From positions 152,703,425 to 152,767,424 of the forward strand of contig JAHLJT010000631.1 in the NCBI GenBank assembly GCA_031308135.1: a stretch of 64,000 nt of DNA. Direction: 5' to 3'. The stretch comes from Acheta domesticus (taxonomy: Eukaryota > Arthropoda > Insecta > Orthoptera > Gryllidae). Below, piece by piece: positions 23,742 to 35,324 of the stretch. The notes under the pieces are model-generated. The model did not search any database, was not told the origin of the DNA, and saw only the letters and a list, made by a program, of their open reading frames with translations. The translations under genes and the position numbers were made by a program. How positions within the stretch are numbered: position 1 is the stretch's first letter; each line of letters begins with the position of its first letter.

Positions 23742-24390
23742 TAACTCTCATAATCACTCAATTTTAATAACATCTTTAACAGAAATGTTACAACATTCAA
23801 ATTTTAAAACAAAAGTTCAAGGAAAATGTGTCAAAATTATTGTCTTCTGTACTGAAGATGAAATTTCTCAAGAATTATTACGGCAAAACTTTCCTGTACT
23901 CACTGTAATTCGTCTTACAGATGTTTCCAAGAAACCGTGGCCTCTGATCGCAGTCACATTAACACAAAATAATTGAAGCAGGAAACTTTACGAATTATCA
24001 ACCCTCTTCAGTACTATTATTCAAGTCGAAGAAAGAAGACAACGAATTGGTCCTGTGCAATGCCCAAATTATCAATCTGATGGACACACAAAGAAGAATT
24101 GTGGTTTTCTGTACGCTGTGGTCGCTGCTCCTCAAATCATTTAACAGCTTTGTGTCATCAACTGAAGAACTCTGTGTTAATTGTGAGTCAGCAAATGCAG
24201 CTCATGTATCTTCAAGTAGAAAATGTCCTACATTCCAAAATATTTTAAAACTAAAAAGAATAAAATTTCCTCCTATTAATAATATCCAAAACACATTCTC
24301 AATCTCACACAAACCAAATACCACAACACAACATTTTAAACCATTCTCCACCTACATCCCCTCTGTTAACTTCACCAGTAATATCTCCAA
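22970..24390 (+). pseudogene. LINE ORF1 (gag-like RNA-binding protein), broken
   Basis: In Jockey-type LINEs this protein binds the element's RNA and packages it for reverse transcription. One frame runs from about 22,970 to 23,590 with a single stop at 23,192 and a Pro/Gln/Asn-rich stretch (PPTEQNNNKSQPQPEQ). A palindrome around an AT microsatellite then interrupts it. The frame resumes with LQHSNFKTKVQGKCVKIIVF and FPVLTVIRLTDVSKKPWPL, the conserved part before the zinc knuckles. Three CCHC knuckles follow in shifting frames near 24,060-24,230: CPNYQSDGHTKKNC (second Cys replaced by Tyr), CGRCSSNHLTALC, and CVNCESANAAH. There are at least two frameshifts. Confidence 0.8.
23595..23855. repeat. 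Palindrome centred on (AT)n inside LINE gag
   Basis: Arms of about 120 bp (23,595-23,712 and 23,732-23,852) are near-perfect inverted copies meeting at TATATATA around 23,722. Both arms carry the gag coding sequence around AACATTCAAATTTTAAAAC. One arm is therefore a reversed duplicate, created within the element. Confidence 0.85.
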
Positions 24391-24600
24391 ATAATCCGTA
24401 TTCAAGACAATTATACTCAGATAACGTTAAAAATAATTCACAAAACAACTCTTCGTTTACAAATCAAATACATTATTTAGTAACAACAATAGTACATCAA
24501 ATACAAACATTTATAACTTCTTGATTGTCTAATCTCTTACTCACAATAATCAACATCATACTATTATCTCACATAAATTATTCTTAATAGAATCCTCATC

Positions 24601-26572
24601 ATGGATTCAAATCTGAAATTAAAAATACTCTCATGTAATGCAAACGGAATCAAAAACAAGATTACCTTACTTCATTATTACTTGCATTTACTTAAAATTG
24701 ATGTACTATGTTTGCAATAAACCCACTTGTCACCTTCCAATAAATTCTACATTCCAGGTTATTACTTATATAGATCTGATCGTATGACTACACATAATTT
24801 TGGCAGAAAAGATGGTGTTGCCATTGCAGTAAGAAACACATTAGAGAAATATCACATTAATAATATTCTTGCAACATTTGAAAACGTTAGAATAATAATT
24901 AAAAGAAATGAGATAAATTCTTTCTGCATATCTTCACTGTATAGAAAACCTAGCAAAATATATAAAAGTAGTGATATTTTACCCTTCTTCACGTCCAACC
25001 TTCATACATTTCTGACTGGAGATTTTGATCCTAAACATTCTGCTTGGGGAAGTCGACTACATAATACTATAGGGTCAACACTCTTTAATGACATAAATAA
25101 TAAAAACATAACTATTCACTCTCAAGATTCGCCAACTCATTGTTCTTATACCATAGTATGTGTCCGGACATTATAGATATTGGATTATCACCAAACCTGT
25201 CTTATTATATAGCAACTTATGTTTTTGATGCTTTACTATCAGACTATCGACACATTATATTTTTTGGCTTCTCTCTTTCTTTAACCTATAACAAACCTGA
25301 TTATCCATTTAATCTTCATAAAGTAAACTGGCCACATTTTCAATCTCTCGTTTCTCAATTACTTCTCTCGATTCCAACTTTAGGAACAAATATACAAATT
25401 GACGATTACATTTCTCTCTTAAAACATTCCATTTTAGATACTATTGATTTAATCGCTCCAACTCCAGTTAATCATGATACTCGATCTCATATTCCTCTAA
25501 CAGTACACAAATTAATTTTACACAAAAGAAAAGTTCGTAATTATTGGCTTAGACATCGTTTCTCATAACCAACTAAATTATCTTACAAAAACGATACGTA
25601 GATTATTGTTAGTATATCTGTTGATATACTAACTAAGTGATTGATCTCATCCTTTGTAGATTATTGTATTTCAATCACATATAACAAATACTCCGTCAAA
25701 CGTGTTACACAAACATCAAGAATTCAACTTCGTGTAATATCACACAAAAACTTCTAAGAAAGAAAACGATAATTCCATCCGTATTTGTACAAAATAAATA
25801 TGTACATTCATCTTAGGAAAAATGTGATATATTTGCAGACAATTCAGCCAATGTTTCTAAACCAAATGAATCTTTTAATAATGATGATTCATTCGTACAA
25901 AGGTCAATTTTAACTGAGATTCCAACTGTTCCTCATTCCATTTCTCTCATTTCATATTTAAAAGTAACTATATAATAAATTTTCCTGCAAAATTATCCTT
26001 TGGTTCCGATTATATTTCTCCATTCATAATTAAACAATTTTCATTTTCACTCATTTTCCGTTGGACTGCTATATTTAATGCATGTCTTCGTTTAAGATAT
26101 TTTCCAAAATCATGTGTTATTCCAATTATTATGTGTTATTCCAATTTTTAAACCTGGAAAACCACCAGAAAATCCTTCAAATTACAGACCAATCTGTATA
26201 CTTTCATTCTTAGGGAAAATTTTTGAACGACGCATTTTCCCTAGACTAAATATTTTCTTAAATTCTACAAATGCTATTCCTCACTATCAATTTGGCTTTC
26301 GCTCTCTTCTTTCTACGACTCACCAAATACTTTGCCTAGCAGAAGACATACTTCTTGGTTTTCAGAATTTTCAATACATTAGTGCAGTTTTTCTTGATAT
26401 TGAAATGGCCTTCGATACAGTTTGGCATCCAGGTCTAATTTACAAACTTTTACTTTTAGGAATTCCTCAAAATATCCAAAATTTAAATAATCGCACCTTT
26501 TCCATCCGTTTAAAACACTGTCCTTCATCTCCAAAATCTATTCTTGCCGGTATCCCTCAAGGACCTGTATTT
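24601..26572 (+). pseudogene. LINE ORF2 (endonuclease and reverse transcriptase), broken and truncated
   Basis: ORF2 would nick the target and copy the RNA at the cut. Endonuclease: LKILSCNANGIKNKITLL at the start; the catalytic Glu codon after LCLQ is TAA, leaving THLS after a stop; then GRKDGVAIAVRN, and GDFDPKHSAWGSRLH where GDFN is expected. Reverse transcriptase: VIPIFKPGKPPENPSNYRPI near 26,130, PHYQFGFRSLLSTTHQ, and the first catalytic Asp in VFLDIEMAFDTVWHPG near 26,390, ending at GIPQGP. The YADD box, thumb and tail are missing. The middle (25,560-26,110) carries several frameshifts and a small duplication (ATGTGTTATTCCAATT twice near 26,110). Confidence 0.85.
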
Positions 26573-27455
26573 CACTGCCTTCTATCACTTCCAAACGTAC
26601 ATTGTTTTGTCATTTTCTTAATTGTTCGGTTTCCTATTAGTAGAACGGAAATATTAATTTTAGAATATTAAAGAACACAAAAACCTAGTCCTAAATGTCA
26701 ATTTTCTTTTAAAAAGTTTGTGCCGTTTTAAAGAAAATTGCGTTTTAGCGCAACTAAATACGCGAAATTTGAAGTTCTCTTTCACAAAAAATTTTTGAGT
26801 TTTCAAAATACTTCATTTGACCTTCTTTGAAGCACATACACTCACAAATATAATAGTGTTTACAAATTGCTGGTAATATGCATATTAAAGATGCGAGAGA
26901 TCTTACAAAAAAATTACATTTATGTAATTTTTGAAAAAACAAAAAAAAACTCAAAATAAACTTTACGTCAAATTAAAGAGTGTAATTAGCGCTATATGTT
27001 ACAAAAGTTTGAAGAAACAATTTGCAGCTATATATGAGAAAATGGTGTTTGAGCGTTCTGAAAATTGGGTATTTTGAGCTATTTTTCACGGAAAACAGTT
27101 GTGATTTTGAAAAACTTTACTTGACATTATTTAAAGCACATGTACTCGCAAATATAATAATGTGAAAAAATCGCCGCTAATGTAAATAGTGACGACGTGG
27201 GAGACAAGGAAAAAACTTCCATTTTTCCGATTTTTGCAAAAAAAAAAAAAATAGAGCAAAATAGCGTTTTGTCATCTCATAAAATACATTATCCCTACCA
27301 AAAGCTTAAAGAAAAAAATTGGAGCCGTTTTCAAACTTGTTTTTCTAATTATTTAAAATTGCACATATTGCACGCAATATTGCGCGAAAACTACTAAAAT
27401 TTTCAAAAAAATGCATAAGACCTTAATGAAAGAACTCACATGAAAGAACACAGAG
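26573..27455 (+). repeat. Family A repeat, forward copy lacking both ends
   Basis: Begins about 100 bp inside the ACTAGT end (TGTCATTTTCTTAATTGTTC, GGTTTCCTATTAGTAGAAC) and runs through CACATGTACTCGCAAATATA, TGGAGCCGTTTTCAAACTTG and CACGCAATATTGCGCGAAAA. This uninterrupted stretch shows what the 43.7-50.3 kb copy looked like before the LINE inserted. Confidence 0.75.
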
Positions 27456-27494
27456 GGCGAGGGGAATATTTCCTCAATTATTTCTTCTGCGGCA

Positions 27495-27518
27495 GCAACG
27501 TGCCGGGTACCAGCTAGT
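27495..27518 (+). other. Helitron-like 3' terminus candidate
   Basis: CGGCA, loop GCAACG, TGCCG, then GGTACCAG and CTAG followed by T. Helitrons end with a short hairpin followed within about ten bases by CTRR and insert before a T. No TC-type 5' end was found, so this is weak. Confidence 0.3.
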
Positions 27519-27519
27519 T

Positions 27520-29595
27520 ATAAAATAGAAGAACACTTTTTTCCTAAGACAGTACTTCGAACAAGTCACTTCCTCATAACCTATCACTGCTGATTCATAA
27601 GCGATAATGTCATTGGTAAGGACTGCTATAGGAAATATTGCAGTGATACTCTATTAAAAGAGATGTGTGCTGATTCTTTTGGTAATTTGGTGACGTTAAC
27701 CTTCACTGAAAGGCATTCGTTGTGTTGGCAGTGTTCAAGGTTCCTATATAAGTACTATTACATTCATGTGGAAAGTAATGATTTTTTCTTGAATACATAA
27801 CTAAAATAAACTAAATAAACTACAGCTTTTGCAAACTCTCTAACAATCTCTTATGTACTAGAGAAGAAAAGAGTACGTTTCAGGGTTTTGCGATGAATTT
27901 CAGATTAAATAAATAAATAAACAAATAAAGGCGTGTACCCGCCTACCTACAGAACATCAAAGGGGTGTGAGTTAACGGAAGACCCAAGAATCAACTGCAT
28001 TGCACATGGAGGAGAATGTTGAATATTTAAGTACTAAAGATACGCGTGTTTAGCAGGTAGATCAACATTTGCCATGTTGCTCCGATTGCACAAATGTTAT
28101 GAACGTAGGTAAGGCTGCACTGGCTGTAAAAGAAAGCCGGAGTTTCCACGAAGCGATTGCCCTTAGCGATGGTTCCAAACTCTTCGTAAATCTCGGAAAA
28201 ACGTTGAAAGACAAAACTATCACTTCAGTTTAATAAAGTTTGAAATAATAAAAGCCCTAAATATAAAAAAACATCAAACAAACTTGCCTAAACAACGAAA
28301 AAACTATGTTGGAGTACGTCGTTGACACACACCATTGAAATACGATTTTTTTTAAAAACAGCAGGTTATTTCACTGTCTTAATGCCTCGTGATGTTAATA
28401 TAATTTATTATTTGTCCTCCTGGTTTACTAACTAAATGTCCACGGGGTTGCGCCTGACGAAAAGCCAGAACAGATATTTTATGTAAACATTTTATGTAAG
28501 TTTTCATTATTCTAGACTGTTGGTTTGTTACTGTATTAAACTCATTACATTCTAAAATATAAGTAATCAACATAATTTTTAGGATAACTAAATGTCTGGG
28601 AGAATTGTGATTGCAGAAACTGGGTGCAAAGGAATTCCGCAGGAAACGGTAAAGAAACGGAAAGTGTCTTCGGAACGAGCCCGCTCTGCCGCAGCGGCTT
28701 ACCAGTAATTACGGGGTTTCTCCTCTCATTAGCTACTTACGGTACGGAATTGAACGGCGCATAAGGTCGCAAACCGTCCTTGCCTCGTTCATTGCAGTTT
28801 AGTGCTCTCACGTAAGTATCCGTCTCTAAAATTCCTTATGCTACACGAGGAACCAGCAATAATCTCTTCAAGACACGCTTCGAACGTTCCTCGCACTTCG
28901 GCACTCAAAATACCGTTAGTAGTTATGTTTGCGTTTAAGTGCTAGGTGGGCTAATTGCACGCACGCATTCTTAAAACATCGTAAAAGATTGATGGTTTGC
29001 CAGTACAGTAATCATCATGCAAATAAAAGACGCGAAGTTAGGTCAGATGCAGAATTGTGACCCCAAAAATGCATTTTAATTTCTCTATATTTTGTTGAAT
29101 TATTCATTATCAATTGCATTGCACCTTTCATCTGCTGTGAACCTATAATACACCAATGAGGAAAAATAATTTAATATTATTTTTACATGACATTCAACAA
29201 TATTCTGTAAAGCAAAAACTATTTTCAATTGAAATTTAAAAGTTCACATTAATAATTTGATTATTTTTTATTTTAAAAATTGAATTTAGAAATATGTATT
29301 ATTTTCTATAAACTGCTTGGGAAATATAATTGGTTTGAAGGTTTAAAATAAAATGTGTAAAATTAGAGTGTTTTATAATAATACACAATGTGGAACAATG
29401 AACAATGAATACTACAACAGAAGGAATAATAAAGTACAAAACAGACACATCGTAAAGATAGAGTTTTTTTACTATTACTGTAATATTGCCATTACATTAG
29501 CATCAAAAGAAAATATCATCGGATCATATCGTATAATTTTAGTTCTGTCCTAATTCGTAATATTTATGTGCCTTATGTGAAATGAAAGGACACGA
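27520..29595. other. Unassigned sequence
   Basis: No repeat match or gene was recognised. 28,600-28,930 is less AT-rich than its surroundings and contains CACGTAAGTATCC, a good splice donor context, so an exon of an unrecognised gene is conceivable but not supported by any protein match. Confidence 0.4.
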
Positions 29596-29599
29596 CAAT

Positions 29600-29775
29600 T
29601 TGCTGTGGTTCGGCTGCAGGCGGTGCATAACGCGCGGGGGCGGCGCCGGGCGATGACCTTGGGGCGGCTGCCGCAGGTGTGGCGCCTGTGCCGCCCAGCG
29701 CCCCCTTGCTCTGCCCGGCGCCACGGCCAACGCAAGTGGAGCGGGAAAACGACTTCAGGGCAGCAGCCATTGCAC
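29600..29775. other. GC-rich, CpG-rich island 2
   Basis: A short block with GCGCGGGGGCGGCGCCGGGC-like composition in AT-rich DNA. Open frames occur on both strands because of composition. No product was recognised. Confidence 0.5.
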
Positions 29776-29819
29776 CACGTCTCTCTGAATTATAATCAAG
29801 CAATCTGCAATCTAATCAT

Positions 29820-30215
29820 ACATCTTCCGTTCACTCACTCCTTCCATCCACCCCTCCAATTATCATTTGCTCCCCTTCCCACCCTGGCAACCATCCGTCC
29901 ATTCTTCCTCCGCCCCTTCCTTCCGTCCCTCCGGGCGTATTTTCGACCTTCCTGTCTCTCCGGCCATCCGTTCATCCTTCCATCCATCCATTCAACCCTT
30001 CATTAAACCGAATATACATCCATCCTTCCGTCCGTCTGACTCACTGACTCTTCGTCTCTCCGTCCACCTTTTCCTACAACCATCCATCAAGCCCTCCATC
30101 CCTTCATCAATCCACGCACACATGACTGCCTTCGGCCATCCATCCGCCCATCCGCCTTTCGTCTCTCCCTCCGTTCGTTCATCCATCCAACCCTTCATCC
30201 ACCTCCATCCACTAA
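29820..30215. repeat. Degenerate (CATC/TTCC)n simple repeat
   Basis: About 400 bp of drifting CATC, CTTC, CGTC and CCTC tetramers (for example CATCCATCCATTC). The Ser/Pro/His-rich translations are by-products. Confidence 0.85.
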
Positions 30216-30219
30216 TTTG

Positions 30220-32850
30220 TTGATAAATGAAAATTTTTCCTTTATTTATCACTTAGTAATAGTATTCTTGCCTTGTTTGTTATATACAATTATATTTCCT
30301 TTATTTTTATTGTATTATACTTATTGCATTATTGTGGTTCGTCATGATTTTGGTTCACAGATAATAATGATAAGCCCTTTCAGTCCTCAGGACATTTGTT
30401 GTCTTGAAAAGAAAATGGCAGAGAAAAAAGTACATTTTGAGTCTCACCAGGCCACACTGTCAAATTCATTAGTAACTTGTTTATGTGCAATCACGACAAC
30501 TAGATTTGAATCATAAAGAGAGGAATGGTGTGCAAATATAACACTTCTGGATCAAAAAGCTTGCATTTATGGCCGCCATGTTTTCTTTTGACAAAACATA
30601 GCCACTACTAGGTGCTATGATTCTTGGTTAAAAGTATATGTGCTTGGCAATATTTCGATAATTTGAGGATGTGAGCATTAAAATACCCTTTGTTCGGCAT
30701 TCATGGCAGAAATAGAAGCGAGAAAAGTGTGAGAACTTAAAGCTGATATAATGCATATCCGAGTTGAGGGTTTTTAATTTTTTTTGTAAACCTAACGTAT
30801 ATTTCCAATATATTTTAGGTTCACATTCATATTAATACTATATAGTTTCCACTTTTAGTAAATTTCAATTATGTAAGTACAGATTTGTTATTAAGAGTCA
30901 TTTGACACTGCTAAATGTTACATAGTATATTACTACATATTCACGGTTTTCACATGTTTGTTAAAATTTGATGATTGACTTGGATGTTTTCGAACCCTAC
31001 GTTTAGTCTCAAAATATTATTAAGCACATCATTTATATAGATATATCATTGTAAAACTAATATCGTATGACGTTAATTAATAATTATGTGAAATAGACTT
31101 TGTATGAGCATTGCAATTGTTGCTGCTGCAAGAGTATATTTTTAATTTCATTATTTGTATTGTATTTTAAAAATGATTTGTGCATCTTTAGACTGATAAT
31201 GATGACAAAGTCATCGAAAATCTATTCTTAAAATAATTTATGTTGACAAAGCTCATTGCTATTGGAATAATTGACATGAGCTTTATCAACATGAATTATT
31301 TTAAGAATAGGTTTTTCATCCTAATGGACATAATATGTCAATATAATTGGAACAATTTTGACGATTTATGCTGGCGATGATCAAGGCAAGATTTGATTGA
31401 ACACTGAGCTGGGCATTATATTAATATTCTAGATTAGATATATTCCCGAACTTGATGTCCAAAGCGTTGAAAGTGGAACATGGAACAACAGGAATCATCT
31501 GTTGGCAAATGTTTCGTATTTAACTCCAACAGCGCATCGTTGCTCGAATTATTTGCAATTTGTTTTTCAGAAATTCATAGCTTTCAAGGAAAATCGGATC
31601 TGTGCCATTTTTACAAAAGTATTTTACACAGACCGAGAAAAAATTAAAGAAAAAATTAGAGCCGATATTTCAGAAAACGTATTTCAAAATTGATTTTGTT
31701 AGATGAAAAATTACACGAGGACTACTCATAATTTTTTAAAGAATTGAACTTGATCTTAGATTGTTTTAAAAACATATGGAGACGTTATTTTAATAGTGGT
31801 ACATCTCCCATTTTTTGAGAAATTGAGTTAACTCCATTTTCAGGTCCGAGCAAGTGTTTTACGTTTATTCTGAAAGTGATAGGACTCGAAATACTGTCTG
31901 TGATTGACATAGCTCATCATAATAAAAGTGAATCAAGGATATTACAATTTATTTACTTTGGTAGTGGTCCAACTCCAGTGGCACGACTACGTGGTTTTCT
32001 ACAACTCTCGTGATGAGTGATTTTCGAGATCTTTATAGCGTCTGCAATGATATGATGAAAAAGAGCTTGATTCAGATTTGCTATTAGGAACAGTAATAAT
32101 ACTATAATTATATCGCACATTTTTTATTTAAAGAATTAAAGTTTACGGTCTACGAGTTAAAAGACCTTCAAAGTCTGTAACAAGAAGCAAGAAAAAATGA
32201 ACAAACTGGTGTCTGTAACTGCCTGAAACTTAGATTGACTAGATTTGTCAAACAGAAACCTTTTATAATTATGTGCAAGTAAACAATCAAGACGTTGGTT
32301 TGTACGCAGTAAACTTCATCACACACAAACCACCAGTGGCTGGGGAAGAACTAAGGTTTTCAAAAACCTTAATCAGAGAAATGGAAGGTTAATTAGTATA
32401 AACAGGATATGCTTGATTTGTTTCCAATCATTTCAAGCGTTAATCACACTATTTCACTGATTTGCATGTAGGAACGGGACGATTTCAAGAATATGAAGAA
32501 AACTGATGTGCCTCAAGTAAAATTTAAAAAAATAAAGTAAAATGAAAAGTAAAGTAAATCAAAGTAAAATTAAATTGATATTTAATGTATTTTAATAAAT
32601 CGATATTGTCGTCATTTCCAACTTTTTCAAGAACATCCACCGATTTGCCCCACCAACCACATTGTTATGGTGGTATAAACTCAACTCCTTTACGTCCTCA
32701 ATATTCCGCGAAGCAACAGTATGCTTTAGTCACATCTTCAGACCAACAAGTAAATATCTTATAAGAAGAAAGCACACAATTTGTTTATCTAACTCCATGC
32801 CCGATTTTTTAAATAATATAACTTTAGAGATCAATATCTCGAAATGAGTG
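30220..32850. other. Unassigned AT-rich sequence with one hairpin
   Basis: Apart from the inverted repeat at 31,215-31,317 and possible family A shreds near 31,640-31,870, nothing was recognised. Open frames are short and of AT-driven composition. Confidence 0.5.
31215..31317. repeat. Short inverted repeat, about 42-bp arms
   Basis: The arms 31,215-31,256 and 31,276-31,317 share TATTCTTAAAATAATT(T/C)ATG and TTGA(C/T)AAAGCTCAT, separated by about 19 bp. It would form a stable cruciform or hairpin RNA. It could be a small palindromic MITE, but no target duplication is obvious. Confidence 0.75.
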
Positions 32851-32859
32851 TCAATGGAC

Positions 32860-33010
32860 TTTTACCACTATTAAAATTACTCCTCCATGTATCACTATGA
32901 AAAAAAAATCTCTCTCCAAAATTGTAGTTGAAGAAAGACGCCGAAAATATTTTTTTACTTTTAAATTTTAGAATCTTAAAAAAAATCCAATGAAAATGGG
33001 ATGTGCGCCA
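32860..33010 (+). repeat. Family A repeat, internal fragment
   Basis: ATTGTAGTTGAAGAAAGACG followed by CCGAAAATATTTTT matches the repeated module seen at 35,420, 35,600 and 35,915. Confidence 0.5.
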
Positions 33011-33019
33011 TTTTAACAA

Positions 33020-33400
33020 GCGTGCTTTGCTCTTTTCGAGGAACAAATGGGTGGTAGTGTTGCGGGCTCCGCCCTCCTCCAAGGACTCCGGGCAGAGACA
33101 GCCGCGTCGCGAAGCCTCAGGTGGCGTCGCGCGCACAGCTGCGCAGAACGACCGGCGCGCACCGCCTCGGGCGCACGAGCGCCGCAGCGGCGGCAATTGC
33201 CTGGCCAAGGGCGGCGCGGGGGCGGCGCAGGGTCTGATGATCGACGCTTCTTCGTCACGAGCACTCATAATGGCCCCTCGCGGCCTTTACAAAGGAAGAA
33301 CGCCGGACACTCGCGAGGGCAGTTCCGGCTCTGGGAGAACGCTTCGGGAAAGGCCTCTCACACTCGGCGACGCCTTTCAGAAACTGGTAAACTCACCAGA
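33020..33400. other. GC-rich, CpG-rich island 3
   Basis: About 380 bp rich in CpG, with long overlapping frames on both strands (plus 33,003-33,434 is the longest, 143 codons, Arg/Gly/Ser/Ala-rich). The frame starts inside family A sequence upstream and shows no recognised domain, so I treat it as composition-driven. A promoter or first exon is possible. Confidence 0.45.
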
Positions 33401-33959
33401 AACTCAGTACCAACAACAATCAATTCATTTTTAAAGGAAAAATGTAGGTAAGTAACTCATTTCGTAGCACCATAATACAAATATCTTCGGAAATCCATGC
33501 GTTTCTCGGTAATAATACTTTTGTGCAAGACTATATTTTCCTTTGCGTAATCTAAAGAGGCTGAGAGCCGCGACTATTGTTGATTATTAAGAAATTTAAA
33601 AAATCAAAGAACATTGGCCAAGATTAGCTTTGCCTTCGGAAGTGTTTATCGTAGACTTCAAGAAGCCTTAGTGACCAAGCCAATGCTTGCACATTGTTCA
33701 ACGAGACCTTCTAAATGAGAGATTTTCTCGTCTTAAAAACTAGTGGCGTTTTCTCTTTTTGTTTCCAATTGCTCTACTATATTATATTACTACGTAAAAC
33801 TGCAAAAGTGTTTAACTATCCATTTTTTCCGCTCCCTAACCCGAACTCTAATGCTCAGAGTTAGAATGCTGACACTCGTACCACTATGCTACGGAAGTGC
33901 CGTGAGGATTGAACTCGGGAAGAAGCATAAAAACGTAAAAAAACTCGAAAATTAAATAT

Positions 33960-34335
33960 CCGTTTGAAACTCTCAAAGTCCCAAAGCCTCCAGTTCGATC
34001 AGATCAATCAGAGAATATCAATTTTTTAGAAAATGAGCTGAATTGTTTAGGCGCTAGCATTGACCACAGACTGCCAGACGGCCGTTTTGCTGTCAATCGA
34101 TTTCTCAGAACCAAGAACCCACAAAATAATGAATTTTGGCACCACCTACTAGAGGATTAATTTTTCTATATTTAACAACTGGATTTATCGACTTTTTCGT
34201 TATAGGGGCATGGCAGAAAATGATATTCCGCCAAAAATTCGCATTTTTCCGGCATATGCTTGCATACAGTTTTCTTAGAAGTACCGTCGTAAGAGCGAGA
34301 AAGTAATATTCGGAACCGTTAGAGAGATTACAGTA
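33960..34335 (+). repeat. Family A repeat, forward 3' part
   Basis: Contains GTTTAGGCGCTAGCATTGAC, CAGACGGCCGTTTTGCTGTC, ACTAGAGGATTAATTTTTC and CGACTTTTTCGTTATAGGGG in family order. The GGGAAAGT terminus is degraded. Confidence 0.7.
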
Positions 34336-34519
34336 ACAGAACAGCTAAGTTGGTACCAATGGTAGTGTCTACAATGTAATTTAATTTCATGCTTATAGAT
34401 TCTGTAGTTTTTTGTTAAATCGGTTCTTGGAGAAGGGCAAACAATTGATCCGATATGAGATGCGTTTTAGTAATATAACTAGAAAGTTGAATAAGTTTTT
34501 TAAATTCAAAATTTAAATC

Positions 34520-34600
34520 CAAACTAGTGGTGCTACAACAGCACATACTTTCCCGTATTATTGGAAGAAGCTACGTAATATTGAAATAATGCACTTTCTG
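34520..34600 (+). repeat. Family A ACTAGT-end fragment
   Basis: ACTAGTGGTGCTACAACAGC followed by ACATACTTTCCCGTATTATT is the outer end of the family; it is followed by other sequence. Confidence 0.5.
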
Positions 34601-34659
34601 CCCTACAGCATCTTAGCTATTATTTGAAAACGACCAATTCAACCAAGAAGCGATCAACC

Positions 34660-34790
34660 ACGATGTAAGATATATAGGTGTGTAAACTAGCCGCCTTTGG
34701 GGCAAATTTTCTGAAGACAGTTTGAGGCTCATTCCTCGCTTGTCCGTACGGTGCGGTGCGCACGATCGGTCTGGGTCGCGGTGTAAGATA
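34660..34790 (+). repeat. Dispersed repeat B, copy 2
   Basis: Partner of 1,645-1,765; shares AACTAGCCGCCTTTGGGGC-type sequence and CGGTGCGGTGCGCACGATCG. Both copies are on the same strand. Confidence 0.6.
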
Positions 34791-35324
34791 TACATATTCA
34801 GATGACATCTTAAACTGTAGCTGTTACACATTACACGACCAATCACGACCTTGCCCAACTGAGACCCAAAGATCGCAGCACTTATATGCGAGAAATGTGA
34901 GAACTAGCCTCACATAAGCTTCAGTTATAAACTGTGAGTAAACACACATATATATCTTATACAGTGCAAACAACTCACTGTTTCCATCGCAGTTTTGTCA
35001 AAACTATGAGCATTTCACAAACATAAACATATTATACAAAAGTTTTGTAAACTTGCATTGGAAAAAAGAAGTCTGATACCAAACAGGTTCAACAAGTCAC
35101 AACTATGACACGTAATTTACAGAAATTCGCGATAGGAGAACGGAATTCAATAGTTGCGTTCCTGCGTTCCGATACTCTCTTAATGAGCTGGCAATTTTTG
35201 TTTCCAATATTTGAAAAGAAAAGGTCAAATGTAAAAACGAACAAAGAAATAATATACAAAATTGCAAATTCTAATTTACGACGCATCCAGCTGTCCGAAG
35301 CACAGTAAATTTATAGCGGGATAT

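Larger units (their letters stand above)
22930..26572 (+). mobile_element. Jockey-like LINE, 3' truncated
   Basis: The order is gag-like ORF1 (22,970-24,390), endonuclease (from 24,601) and reverse transcriptase (to about 26,572). It breaks off inside the reverse transcriptase, right after the conserved GIPQGP motif, where family A sequence begins. The 5' limit is approximate. There is no poly(A) tail or 3' UTR. Many stops and frameshifts show long inactivity. Confidence 0.85.

Noticed and set aside
29820..30223. Proline/serine/histidine-rich secreted-protein-like frame
   Set aside because: Degenerate CATC/TTCC simple repeat.
33003..33434. 143-codon plus-strand frame over GC island 3
   Set aside because: The start lies in family A repeat sequence and the product is low-complexity Arg/Gly/Ala/Ser; no recognised family.
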